A stretch of DNA of 64,000 bases, from positions 1 to 64,000 of the forward strand of contig NZ_JAPEQG010000002.1 of the NCBI RefSeq assembly GCF_026339735.1, in the 5' to 3' direction. Positions 26,220 to 34,452 of this stretch are shown one piece after another. The position numbers and the translations under genes were made by a program. Below the pieces are notes generated by a model. It was not told the DNA's origin and did no database searches. It saw nothing but the letters and a program-made list of their open reading frames with translations. The stretch is from Streptomyces sp. NBC_01669. Its GTDB lineage: Bacteria; Actinomycetota; Actinomycetes; Streptomycetales; Streptomycetaceae. The stretch's first letter is position 1. Each line of letters opens with the position of its first letter.

Positions 26220-27110
26220 CTGCCGCGGACCGTGTGCCGGGCCGCCTCCGGGCCGTACGAGGGCGACCAATTACGGCCACTAACGACCACCAAGAACAAG
26301 GATGGCGCGGCAGACTGCCGCGCCATCGACATGTATCTACGCAGATAGACCCAGGTGTCCAGCCAGACCCGATACGGAGTCTGCCTGCGTGACGCTCTTG
26401 AAATACGCCGTCCGGAAGATCGAGGCCATGGACACCGCAGGGCGGCGGTGGCCACGCTACAAATCCGGCGACGACGCTTCCGTTGTCTTCTGCCAGTGGT
26501 GAGAGCTGCTGGTCAGTGAACCCCTCATTGTCCTGGTCTTTGTCCAGTGCGCTGACGGACGCCACCGTCCGCCGCTGTACGCGCGCCGTGTCTGACTTGC
26601 CCGGTGAACCCCCACGGACACCCCCGTACGGCCATGCGGACAGTTGGAAAGCGTGCGCCCCGGATTCGGGGCGCCGTACGGGTCGTGCCAGCCGAACCAG
26701 CCCATGTCGGACTGAGCCACGATTGAGGCATACGATCCAAGCCCTCGCGACGGACGTGAGTGCCTAACTGCGTGACAACGCCGACGCACAGCAGCGGACA
26801 ACCGCGGACGTCTGCGGACCCTCGGAGCAGGCGAGAGACATACCAGGACGAGATCAAGCGCCCAGCAAGGTTCGTTCGGGACGAAGAAGTCAGGGAGGAG
26901 GGAGACGCTGTCTCGCCCCCCCGAACGGATGGGCGAGATTACGTGGCAGTCGGTGATTGCTCGGGGTGATCCTCGGGCCCTGCCGAGCCGCTCCCAGGGG
27001 GCCCTGCAGCCGAGCGCTCAGAGGCTCAGGGCGCCCGGTGGGACGCCGTACGCGACCCCATACGACGTCAGCGCCAGCAGCCCGCTGCCCTGGCGTCTAC
27101 ATCGACGACT
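26220..27110. other. Long interval without a supported gene
   Basis: Only short frames with poor codon bias occur on either strand over about 890 bp. The one structured signal is the hairpin at 26911-26938. I see no tRNA. The interval may hold remnants too decayed to read. Confidence 0.5.
26911..26938. terminator. Hairpin, possible terminator
   Basis: TCTCGCCC at 26911-26918 pairs with GGGCGAGA at 26931-26938 across a 12-base loop. It is not clearly linked to a gene. Confidence 0.45.
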
Positions 27111-27115
27111 GCACG

Positions 27116-27235
27116 ATGACCAGCAACAACACGCATCCCGTCTCGGCGCAGGATGCTCGGATGGCGCTCACGGACGCGCAATTGGAGGCGTGCGTGTTCT
27201 GCCGACCGGACGCCGAGCTAGGGATCCTTGACTGA
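27116..27235 (+). pseudogene. DUF6233 C-terminal fragment
   Basis: The 39-codon frame ends A-R-M-A-L-T-D-A-Q-L-E-A-C-V-F-C-R-P-D-A followed by E-L-G-I-L-D. This is the typical ending of Streptomyces DUF6233 proteins (A-L-x-x-G-V-x-A-C-x-x-C-R-P-D-T-E-L-G). The rest of that roughly 110-aa protein is missing. Confidence 0.55.
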
Positions 27236-27297
27236 GCCTCCGCACGAGCGAGTGCGGGGCTCGATCCATATTCGGATGGCCGGAGCACACTGGGAGC

Positions 27298-27522
27298 ATG
27301 TCCGGACAAGCGCCCGTGATCGTTCACCCGCCGCAGCCGGACGGCGGACGGCGGGTGACGATCCGCGATGAGTACGTCGGCACGGCGTACCACCTGCTCG
27401 ACGTGGTGGAGTTCCTACGCCTCGCAGGCCTGCCCGAGGCTGATACGAAGATCGACGACCCGGAGCTGCTCGAATGGCGCGGCGGGGGACCGTCCTACTG
27501 GGCTCCGGAGGCGCGCGGCTGA
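27298..27522 (+). CDS. 74-aa-family small protein
   Basis: Reads M-S-G-Q-A-P-V-I-V-H-P-P, G-G-R-R-V-T-I-R-D-E-Y-V-G-T-A, D-V-V-E-F-L-R-L-A-G-L and D-D-P-E-L-L-E-W-R-G-G-G-P. It is homologous to the genes at 14957 and 39059. The predicted fold is a short beta hairpin followed by helices. DUF6233 stumps or repeats lie beside family members, and such genes often cluster in Streptomyces accessory regions. Function is unknown. Confidence 0.75.
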   Translation: MSGQAPVIVHPPQPDGGRRVTIRDEYVGTAYHLLDVVEFLRLAGLPEADTKIDDPELLEWRGGGPSYWAPEARG

Positions 27523-27681
27523 GGTTGTGCGGTTGGGTATACGTGAGCCCCCGCACGAGCGTGCGCGGGGGCTTCGCTGTGCCCCTGTACATGCCCGGAC
27601 GAGCCGAGAGACCCTGGTTAGGCAGGCCCATCAGGGCTGGGGGCTGTGCCGTGCAACGCTGCTCCTGCCACGGGGTGCGCA

Positions 27682-27894
27682 ATGCGAGTGGAATTGATCA
27701 AACGCGCCGCCGACGTGCTGCTGGACGTCCCCGTCGACGCGCGCAAGGAGATCGTCATGCTCATTAGCGCCGCGGCCGAGGCTCCGTTCCCGCCGCCAGG
27801 GGCGAAAGCGGCAGCGTTCGGCAATCAGTGCTGGGTCGAGTACATGGCCCGGGGCAACGTGATCGAAGTGATTGACGTCGGGTGTCTCTGCTGA
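27682..27894 (+). CDS. Hypothetical small protein, 70 aa
   Basis: From ATG 27682: a helical start (R-V-E-L-I-K-R-A-A-D-V-L-L-D-V-P) then beta-rich sequence ending N-V-I-E-V-I-D-V-G-C-L-C. Size and layout resemble RelE/ParE-like folds, but no catalytic signature is visible and no antitoxin is adjacent. The gene stops just before the remains of an IS element. Confidence 0.45.
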   Translation: MRVELIKRAADVLLDVPVDARKEIVMLISAAAEAPFPPPGAKAAAFGNQCWVEYMARGNVIEVIDVGCLC

Positions 27895-27900
27895 CGGCGC

Positions 27901-28062
27901 TACGCGGCGGCGCTCTGCTCGGTCCAGATGCGTCCGCACCTGGTGCAGCGGGACGTCAGCGTGCGGGCCAAGCTGGAACCGCTGCGCGGGAAGCTGGTCA
28001 GACTGGCCGACCGAGGCTGGCTGCGAAAACTGCCCGAAGGCCGGTTCACCACCCGTCTCTGA
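27901..28062 (+). pseudogene. IS passenger-gene fragment
   Basis: The frame ends R-A-K-L-E-P-L-R-G-K-L-V-R-L-A-D-R-G-W-L then R-K-L-P-E-G-R-F-T-T-R-L. This C-terminal signature belongs to small DNA-binding proteins encoded upstream of a class of actinobacterial IS5-type transposases. It has no start and directly precedes the truncated transposase. Confidence 0.5.
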
Positions 28063-28133
28063 CCAGGCACGCCGCCGCCCGGGGCGGGGCGCCGCAGGCG
28101 TAACCGGAGTGCCCCGGTAGCCGTTGGACCCGT

Positions 28134-28400
28134 GTGACGAAAACCCAAGAACCCGCCGAGGACACCTGCCCGCTTGTCTACCAGTGCCGTCTGCCGCTGT
28201 CCACGAGCACCGTCAACCACCTCGCCGATCTGCTGCGACGCCACCTGAAGGCGATACGGTCCAGGTGGCTGATCCTGCCGCCCGGGAGGATCGCGGTGAT
28301 CGTCCTGGCCGCGCTGCGGCACGACCAGCGCCTCGCCGACATGGCCGGCGGCAACAACGTGTCCGAGTCCACGGCCGTGCGGCAGTCGCGCGGGCCTCGC
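28134..28400 (+). pseudogene. Truncated IS5-type transposase, N-terminus only
   Basis: The frame reads V-Y-Q-C-R-L-P-L-S-T-S-T-V-N-H-L-A-D-L-L through W-L-I-L-P-P-G-R-I-A-V-I-V-L and L-R-H-D-Q-R-L-A-D-M-A-G-G-N. This is the helix-turn-helix domain of DDE-endonuclease-type transposases. It breaks off at about 28385 and the catalytic domain is absent. Downstream sequence belongs to an oppositely oriented gene. Confidence 0.7.
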
Positions 28401-28795
28401 CCTCGGTGAGCGGGACGAGGACGCCGACGAACGCGCCGGCGTCAAGCTGGGTGATCGCGTTGCTCCACGTCGCGTGCGGGATGCGCACGGGTTCCTGAGC
28501 ACCAACGGTCCGCGCGATCGCCAGCGAGACCAGGTGGGTCCGCTGAACGTCGGCAAGGTAGACGCCTGCACCGTCCAGGCCCATCGCGCGTGCCGCAAGG
28601 GCGGCCAGGTCGCCGGGCGCCGAGCCCCCGGTGGGCTTGTTCGAGGGGATCGGCGAGGAGCGTGCCGAACGCCACGTCGTCCACACCCACCACCCTGCCC
28701 CGCGGCCCCGCGCGCCGCTGCCGCTCAAGGCGGACAATGGCGAAGTCGCGCTCACCCGCTGGCGCCGGATTCACCCAGGTGAGAAGAGGCCGCAA
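28400..28795 (-). pseudogene. GAF-domain gene fragment, frameshifted
   Basis: The minus strand begins R-P-L-L-T-W-V-N-P-A-P-A-G-E-R-D then V-D-D-V-A-F-G-T-L-L-A-D-P-L. After a frame change at about 28635 it continues D-L-A-A-L-A-A-R-A-M-G-L-D-G-A-G-V-Y-L-A, a GAF start as in SpoIIE-type phosphatases. It stops at the transposase remnant, so the 3' part was lost. Confidence 0.5.
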
Positions 28796-29333
28796 TGGCC
28801 GCGCTCGAGCTGATCACCTTCGGCCACGGCACCGCCGGCCGCGAGGAGCTGTGCCGGCTCCTGCGGGGTGCCGACGTGGCTGCGGTCGTGGACGTGCGGA
28901 GCTCCCCGGGCAGCCGCCATAACCCGGACACCAACCGGGCGCGGATTCAGCGGTGGCTGCCCGGGGCCGGCGTCTCCTACCGGTGGGAGACACGCCTGGG
29001 AGGCTTCCGCAAACCCCTGCCCGACTCGCCCGATGTCGTCTGGCGCAACCCCTCCTTCCGCAACTACGCCGGATACGCCCGCGATCCGCGGTTCCTCGCG
29101 GCGATGGACGAGCTCCTTCGGGAGGCCGGGGATCGGCGCACCGCGGTCATGTGCGCGGAGGCGATGTGGTGGCGCTGCCACCGCAGAATCATCGCCGACT
29201 ACACGCAGACGGCCGGAAGGTGCCCGTCCTGCACCTGATGCCCGACGGCCGGCTCCATCCGCACACGCCGACACCCGGCGCCCGGCTACGCGAGGACGGC
29301 CTGATCGTCTACGACCGCCCGCCCGCCGGCTGA
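28795..29333 (+). pseudogene. DUF488 family gene with 3' frameshift
   Basis: ATG 28795 opens L-I-T-F-G-H-G-T-A-G-R-E-E-L, then V-V-D-V-R-S-S-P-G-S-R-H-N-P, W-R-N-P-S-F-R-N-Y-A-G-Y, and M-C-A-E-A-M-W-W-R-C-H-R-R. All are DUF488 hallmarks. At about 29215 the frame breaks, giving a premature stop at 29238. The expected ending (V-P-V-L-H-L-M-P-D-G-R-L then L-I-V-Y-D-R-P-P-A-G) is intact in the next frame and stops at 29333. About 47 C-terminal residues are therefore out of frame. Confidence 0.75.
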
Positions 29334-29507
29334 CAAGCCGCTTCCGTCCGCCGCCGGATACCCGCCCGGCGGACCCAGGGCCGATCAAGCGAGCCACCGG
29401 TGTGGTCCGTTCGGGTGGGCGCGTGGCGACGAGGCGAGGCGGGCACCGGGCGCGGGGAACGCTTCTCCTTTGGCCGTGGCACCCGGCCCGGCCCGCAAGT
29501 GGACAGC

Positions 29508-29851
29508 ATGGGGCACGGCGGAAACGTCATCGGCAAACTGATGACCGATCACCGCGAGGTGTAGGAGGTGTTTGGCCGGATCCAGGCGATGCCGGGCAGC
29601 GGCCAACAGTTTCGGGACCTGGTGAGGTCACCATCGAGCTGGTGCGGCACTCGGTGGCCGAGGAGCAGTACCTGTACCCGGCGGTGCGCGAACACATCCA
29701 GGACGGCGACCGGCTGGCGGACAAGGAGATCGAGGACCACAACCGGGTCGAGAAGATCCTCAAGCAACCGGAGAAGATGAACACCGTAGCGACACCAAAG
29801 GACCTCCTCCCCCACCCCACCCCAACGCGCCCAGCTCACCGGCCGCAGCAA
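29508..29851 (+). pseudogene. Hemerythrin-like gene, nonsense and frameshifted
   Basis: Homologous to the genes at 33360 and 44204. It starts M-G-H-G-G-N-V-I-G-K-L-M-T-D-H-R-E-V, then an in-frame TAG replaces a Glu codon (29563-29565). A frame change near 29620 follows, then I-E-L-V-R-H-S-V-A-E-E-Q-Y-L-Y-P and an internal deletion before P-H-P-N-A-P-S-S-P. It is clearly dead. Confidence 0.8.
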
Positions 29852-30036
29852 GTAAGCCTTCCGCTCGCGCTCGCCTTGAGTAGGGGACCAGATCCCTGCG
29901 GCAGGCACTACGTGCGACCCCGTCGCCCCTGGAACTCGGCTCGCCGGTCCCGTGACGGGGTATTCGTGGGGGAGGGAGGCGTCCCCGACTTTCGGCTTCG
30001 CGCTTTGACTCAGGGGGCTATTTCGGAGGTGTGACG

Positions 30037-30564
30037 ATGACGGACGACGCACGATCGCATGACGGCGCTCGGCCAGAGGGTGACAGGGAGCACGGCTTCG
30101 GCCGTCACGAGACTACCGAGGCGCGAGCCGACCGTCAGTGGGCCGAGATGCTGCAGGAGGTGCGCGTAGCGCAGACCGGGGCGCAGATCTTGTTCGGCTT
30201 CCTGCTCAGTGTCGTCTTCACTCCCCGTTTCGAGCAGCTGAGTTCGTTCGACAGGAATCTCTACGTGGTAACGGTCGTTCTCGGCGCGCTGGCGACCGGG
30301 GCGCTGGTCGCACCGGTCTCCTTCCACCGCACACTTGCCGGTCACCGGAGCAAGCCCCAACTGGTCCGAGTAACAGGGCGCTTGATCGCCACAGGACTTG
30401 TCCTGCTGTCAGCTGCCATCATCTGCGCCGTGCTCCTTCTGCTCCGGGTCGCGCTGGGAACAGGCTTCGCGTGGATCATCGCGGTGGTTGTACTGATGTG
30501 GTTCGCGTGCTGCTGGCTTACCTTGCCAGCAGTTCTCAAGCGGCGCCTGGAACGCGCCCAGTGA
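30037..30564 (+). CDS. DUF6328 family membrane protein
   Basis: A 175-aa protein with a charged cytoplasmic N-terminus (about 40 aa) and four hydrophobic segments. The signature E-V-R-V-A-Q-T-G-A-Q-I-L-F-G-F-L-L, F-D-R-N-L-Y and P-V-S-F-H-R-T-L matches DUF6328. ATG 30037 is seven bases after GGAGG. This family is common in actinobacterial stress loci; its function is unknown. Confidence 0.8.
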   Translation: MTDDARSHDGARPEGDREHGFGRHETTEARADRQWAEMLQEVRVAQTGAQILFGFLLSVVFTPRFEQLSSFDRNLYVVTVVLGALATGALVAPVSFHRTLAGHRSKPQLVRVTGRLIATGLVLLSAAIICAVLLLLRVALGTGFAWIIAVVVLMWFACCWLTLPAVLKRRLERAQ

Positions 30565-30610
30565 CGGTGCCCTCGCTTCCCATAGGAATCCGCACTTGCA
30601 CTCTCTGGCC

Positions 30611-30774
30611 TAAGGGCCGTCCCGTAATTCCTGGCGGGCGCACGACGACAGCTACGGCACCTCGCCGCGTTGTCGGAACGTCCGAATACATCCAGTATGC
30701 GGACGTCCCTTCGCCTTGCGATGCACCGTATCCGACGCCGCGCGCCGACCCACCAGGGATTACGGGACGGCCCT
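30611..30774. mobile_element. MITE, 164 bp, with TA target duplication
   Basis: The ends are near-perfect inverted repeats of about 23 bp starting AGGGCCGTCCCGTAAT. TA flanks both ends (30609-30610 and 30775-30776). There is no gene inside. The TA duplication and size point to a non-autonomous derivative of an IS630/Tc1-like element. Confidence 0.8.
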
Positions 30775-30776
30775 TA

Positions 30777-30905
30777 TGCACGTGCGCCGTCTGGTGTGCC
30801 CCACGCGCGCGGCTGCCGTCACACCTTCCGCGAGCAAATGCCCGGGCTGCTCGAGCGAAACCAGCGTCGCACCGCCCGCCTGACCCGCCAGGTCAAGTCG
30901 CGGCG
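30777..30905 (+). pseudogene. ISL3-type transposase fragment
   Basis: Reading with one frame change gives V-R-R-L-V-C-P-T-R then G-C-R-H-T-F-R-E-Q-M-P-G-L-L-E-R. This is the zinc-finger N-terminus typical of ISL3-family transposases. The MITE lies directly upstream and a kinase-like fragment directly downstream. Confidence 0.5.
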
Positions 30906-30910
30906 CGGCT

Positions 30911-31177
30911 GTGTGGGAGGACGTCGTGCTGGTGGTCAGCGAGCTGGTCGCCAACGCCCACCTGCACACGGCAGGCCCTCGCGAGATCGGTCTGGACCTG
31001 GGCGCAGACCGTGTGCGGGTCGGGGTCACCGACGGCGCCGCCACCGTGCGCGGACACGGCCTGCTTGTCGTTGAGCGGCTTTCCACCAGATGGGCCCCCG
31101 ACGTGCAGCTGTTCGGCAAGTCTGTCTGGGCCGAATGCCCACTGCGGCAATACTGCCCAGGATCCGGGAAGCCCTGA
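30911..31177 (+). pseudogene. RsbW-like ATP-binding protein fragment
   Basis: The frame opens with D-V-V-L-V-V-S-E-L-V-A-N-A-H-L-H-T (N-box of a histidine-kinase-like ATPase), then V-R-V-G-V-T-D-G-A-A. It resumes at G-H-G-L-L-V-V-E-R-L after losing about 20 residues expected between them. The N-terminal region before the N-box is missing, with an upstream in-frame stop. Intact relatives are anti-sigma kinases, partners of the PP2C phosphatases found here. Confidence 0.6.
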
Positions 31178-31297
31178 CGTGGCACCACCCAGCTCGCGGC
31201 CGGGCGGGTTTCACGCCGGCGCGAGCGGTTAGTAGTCGTGCCCTCGGGCCCAGCAGGATCCCGAGGTGCCACAACCGCGCTGTGGAGGAGTTGGGTG

Positions 31298-31875
31298 ATG
31301 AAGGTTTCCGACTATGTGCTCGAGCGGCTGCGCGACTGGGAGGTGGAGTACGTTTTCGCCTACCCGGGGACGGCATCAACGGGCTGCTCGCCGCCTGGGG
31401 CCGCGCCGAGGACCGGCCGCGGTTCATCCAGGCGCGGCATGAGGAGATGGCCGCCTTCGAGGCTGTCGGGTATGCGAAGTTCTCCGGCCGCACCGGGGTG
31501 TGTGCAGCGACCTCAGGTCCGGGTGCGATCCACCTGCTGAACGGGCTGTACGACGCCAAGCTCGACCACGTCCCGGTGGTCGCGATCGTCGGGCAGACCG
31601 ACCGCAGCGCGATGGGTGGCTCCTACCAGCAGGAGGTGGACCTCCTGAGTCTGTACAAGGACGTGGCCTCGGAGTTCTGCGAGATGGTCACCGTCCCCGC
31701 CCAGCTCCCCAACGTACTGGACCGCGCGATGCGCATCGCCACCACGCGGCGCACGGTCACCGCGCTGATCGTGCCCGCCGACGTGCAGGAACTCGACTAC
31801 GAGCCCCCCGCCCACGCCTTCAAGCAGGTCCCCTCCAGCCTCGGCCTGCCCCACTACGCCCCCGTCCCCGCCGAC
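31298..31875 (+). pseudogene. Thiamine-diphosphate enzyme (pyruvate oxidase type), 5' part, frameshifted
   Basis: ATG 31298 with GGAGGAG upstream starts M-K-V-S-D-Y-V-L-E-R-L-R-D-W and reaches F-A-Y-P-G. A frameshift at about 31369 is needed to continue G-D-G-I-N-G-L-L-A-A-W and F-I-Q-A-R-H-E-E-M-A-A-F-E (conserved Glu of the ThDP N-domain). T-S-G-P-G-A-I-H-L-L-N-G-L-Y and V-A-I-V-G-Q-T follow. Homology ends near residue 190 of the usual 580 or so, where a glycoside hydrolase fragment begins. Confidence 0.75.
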
Positions 31876-31877
31876 TC

Positions 31878-32243
31878 ATGCCCGCCGTGCGCGGCGCGCT
31901 GCCCGCCGACGACCCTCGCACCACCGCCACCCTGCGAGCCGTGCGCACCGACCTCGTCCAGGACCACTACGTCTACCGGTTCCGCCTCGACCAACGGCCC
32001 CTTGAGGATGCCGAGGGCGCCTTCCTGCTGTGCGGATTCGCCCTGGCCCTGGCCGAACACCAGCAGCATCACGACGTCGAGGCGATGCGCTGGTTCGAGC
32101 GCAATCGCGCCGCCTGCGGCCCGCCCGGCCTGTACGCGGAGGAGTTCGACGTCGCCCAGCGCCAGCTGTGCGGCAACCTGCCCCAGGCCTTCGTCCACGC
32201 CCTCATGCTCGAGGCCGCCGCCACGCTCGCACCCCGCCGGTGA
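31878..32243 (+). pseudogene. GH15 (trehalase/glucoamylase-like) C-terminal fragment
   Basis: The 121-codon frame contains Y-V-Y-R-F-R-L-D-Q-R-P-L, E-G-A-F-L-L-C-G-F-A-L-A-L, W-F-E-R-N-R-A-A-C-G-P-P-G-L-Y and G-N-L-P-Q-A-F-V-H-A-L. These form the C-terminal end of the GH15 family, including the E-x-F-D or E-x-Y-D catalytic-base region (A-E-E-F-D). It is joined directly to the ThDP fragment, with the first 80% of the enzyme deleted. Confidence 0.75.
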
Positions 32244-32380
32244 GCACGGCACAGTCGGCGCCGTCGTGATGTAGACCCCGTCGTGCAAGGTCACACTCGA
32301 TGCGGGCCCGCTGGTCGGGTACGGCCATGGCATGTTCCGGGCCGAGCGCGCTGACCGTGCAACCTGCGAGAGGACGTGCC

Positions 32381-32566
32381 ATGAGCACCGTCGGAAGCAC
32401 CGAGGACGACGCCCAGCCCGACGAAGAGAGGCGGGAGCGGTCCGCGGAGGAACGCAACATCGTGGCCCCGACCCCGCAGGACGTGCGGGCCAAGGCCGAG
32501 GACGACGAGCCCGAGGAGGACAGCGAGCAGCCGGAGCCGCCGGCGGCAGACACTCAGGCCCCGTGA
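32381..32566 (+). CDS. Small acidic disordered protein, 61 aa
   Basis: ATG 32381 with GAGAGGA upstream. The product is about one-third Asp/Glu (D-E-P-E-E-D-S-E-Q-P-E-P-P-A-A), with no hydrophobic core. Short acidic proteins of this sort are common near Streptomyces stress genes. Confidence 0.6.
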   Translation: MSTVGSTEDDAQPDEERRERSAEERNIVAPTPQDVRAKAEDDEPEEDSEQPEPPAADTQAP

Positions 32567-32648
32567 CCGGCGGCGCGGTCATCGCCAGCGCGACTGCCTT
32601 CCGCCCCGTTCGGGGGCGGAACGATGCGTCCGGCCGCTTGCACGCTTG

Positions 32649-33155
32649 TCACGGTGTCCCAGCGGCCTCGACGTGGAGCAGCTCGATCAGCTGGGGGCGG
32701 TGCAGCGTCGCGATGGGTTCCAGCAGGTCGGGATGGCGCAGCAGCGCGCCGGCTTCGGTGTCGTGGGCGCCCGGGTCGACGAGGCGCTGCAGGCCGGCAC
32801 TGTGATGATCGGTGGCCGCGCGGGCCCGGTGTGCTCGGACGGCGAGGGCACGGTCGGCCAGCAGGCAGGCAGCCCAGCTGACGACGGTCTCGTCCACCCA
32901 GGTCCGCCAGGCGGTGCCGTCGCGGTCCGGGTCGCATCCAGTGAGCCAGTCCAGTCGGTCGGCTCCGCCCGGGCCGCACAGGTGGAGCAGCTGTACATCG
33001 AGGCCGGTGGGGTAGCGCAGATGGGCGGCGAGGGTGGCGGCCTGGAGGGCCTGGGCCTCGGCCAGGGCGTAGTTGAGCGCGCCCGCAGGCGGCGGGTAGG
33101 CGTCAAGGAGCCATCGGGTGCAGGCGGCTATGACGGGTGTCAGATCGGTGGGCAC
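32649..33155 (-). CDS. Hypothetical protein, 168 aa
   Basis: A helical, Ala/Leu-rich soluble protein containing W-V-D-E-T-V-V-S-W-A-A-C-L-L-A-D-R-A-L and L-H-L-C-G-P-G-G-A-D-R. I do not recognise the family. The start is at GTG 33155. Codon bias is good and no competing frame is convincing. It is in the same orientation as the downstream-lying hemerythrin gene, 205 bp away. Confidence 0.5.
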   Translation of the reverse strand: MPTDLTPVIAACTRWLLDAYPPPAGALNYALAEAQALQAATLAAHLRYPTGLDVQLLHLCGPGGADRLDWLTGCDPDRDGTAWRTWVDETVVSWAACLLADRALAVRAHRARAATDHHSAGLQRLVDPGAHDTEAGALLRHPDLLEPIATLHRPQLIELLHVEAAGTP

Positions 33156-33359
33156 AACGATCGGTTTCCTGGGGAGCGTGCCGGCGCCCTTCCGTCCGGT
33201 CGGGTGCGCGAGCTGGTGCGCGGGGCGGCGCTGCCCCGTTCGTGGCCGACCAGCATAGGCGGCGCCTGCCAGGAAGGCCCATGACCTGGGTCACGCCCTG
33301 CCCGTGCGGGCAGCGGGGCCGGGCCGCGCGCCTGCGCGGCCCGGCCCCGGGAGCCTGGG

Positions 33360-33920
33360 TCAGGATTTGCCGCGGCCGGTGACGAAGTCGCGGGCCCGGT
33401 CGACCAAGCCGACACCCGGGGCGAGGAGCTTGCTGGCCATAGGAGTGCTTGGCGCGGAAGGGTGCGGCCGGGTGGGCGCCATGGCTTTGGCGTGACGGAT
33501 CTTGTCCCCGAGGTCGTCCAGCTGCTCCGGGGTGCAGGCCCGGCGCAGCATCGGGAAGATGTTGTTCTCCTCGTCCTGGACGTGGGCGGCGACCTCATCC
33601 ATGAGCTGCTGCAGCATCGTGCTCATCTGCGGGTCGTCGGTGTCCATCCTCTCCAGCTGCTTGAGGATCTTCTCGACCCGGCCGTGGTCGGCGATCTCCT
33701 TGTCCGCGAGCCGGTCGCCGCCGTCGATGTGCTCGCGAACCGCCGGGTACAGGTACTGCTCCTCGGCGACCGAGTGCCGCACGAGCTCGATGGTGACCTC
33801 GTCCACCTGGTCCCGCAGCTGCTGGCCGCCCGCGGTCATCACCTGGATGCGGCCGAACATCTCCTCGACCTCGCGGTGATCGGTCATCAGCTCGTCGATC
33901 ACGTTCCCGCCTTGCCCCAT
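33360..33920 (-). CDS. Hemerythrin HHE-domain protein
   Basis: A 186-aa four-helix-bundle protein. The iron-site pattern is visible: L-M-T-D-H-R-E-V-E-E-M-F, I-E-L-V-R-H-S-V-A-E-E-Q-Y-L-Y-P, D-H-G-R-V-E-K-I-L and V-A-A-H-V-Q-D-E-E-N-N-I-F. A C-terminal extension (P-T-R-P-H-P, L-V-D-R-A-R-D-F-V-T-G) is shared with the paralogue at 44204. Such proteins bind a di-iron centre and are linked to oxygen, NO or redox stress. ATG 33920 is chosen because the paralogues start there. Confidence 0.88.
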   Translation of the reverse strand: MGQGGNVIDELMTDHREVEEMFGRIQVMTAGGQQLRDQVDEVTIELVRHSVAEEQYLYPAVREHIDGGDRLADKEIADHGRVEKILKQLERMDTDDPQMSTMLQQLMDEVAAHVQDEENNIFPMLRRACTPEQLDDLGDKIRHAKAMAPTRPHPSAPSTPMASKLLAPGVGLVDRARDFVTGRGKS

Positions 33921-34210
33921 CGCATATCCGCCTCTCTCATCCGGGGTCGGGTCTCTCCCGCCCAGCCCAGGTATCCCCGCCCGGCACACCGCGCCCGCCC
34001 AGCCCGCTGCGGCCTCACCCGATCGGCCCCACCGCGCACGGCCCGGCACCCGGACTTGTGCGGGCCCTGCTGCCGGACGTAATCCACTGCCGTGAGCCGC
34101 TTCCGCGACCCGGGCGCTGTCGCTGGGAGTGTCTAATCAACGGCGGATCTGATGATCAAGGAGACGCCAGAGATGACCGAGTCCGTTGTCGAGCAGGAGT
34201 CCGTGGAGAA

Positions 34211-34450
34211 GTGTCCTCCACCTACCTGTTGCTCCTCGCCGTCGGCTACCGCCGCGGCGCCACCGCCCCCGTCTACTCCGACCTCACCCCCGGCACCCGC
34301 CCGGTCGTCGACCCGGTGGTACAGGCCCTGGCCCTGACCGACGTGGTGGTCGGCGCCACCGTCACCGCGCTGCTGCTCGCCCTGACCATCCAGCTACGCA
34401 AGCGCCACCACACCGTCGATCCGCAGGCCCTCACGGGCCTCAAGGGCTGA
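34211..34450 (+). pseudogene. MnhC/NuoK-like antiporter subunit, N-terminally truncated
   Basis: The in-frame part reads T-Y-L-L-L-L-A-V-G-Y-R-R-G-A and ends V-V-D-P-V-V-Q-A-L-A-L-T-D-V-V-V. This is the D-P-x-x-Q-A-L-x-L-T motif of NuoK/MrpC subunits followed by one membrane helix. At least one N-terminal helix is absent. A different short start (ATG 34173 with AAGGAGA: M-T-E-S-V-V-E-Q-E-S-V) precedes it out of frame, marking a deletion junction. It ends 2 bp before the next gene. Confidence 0.6.
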
Positions 34451-34452
34451 CC

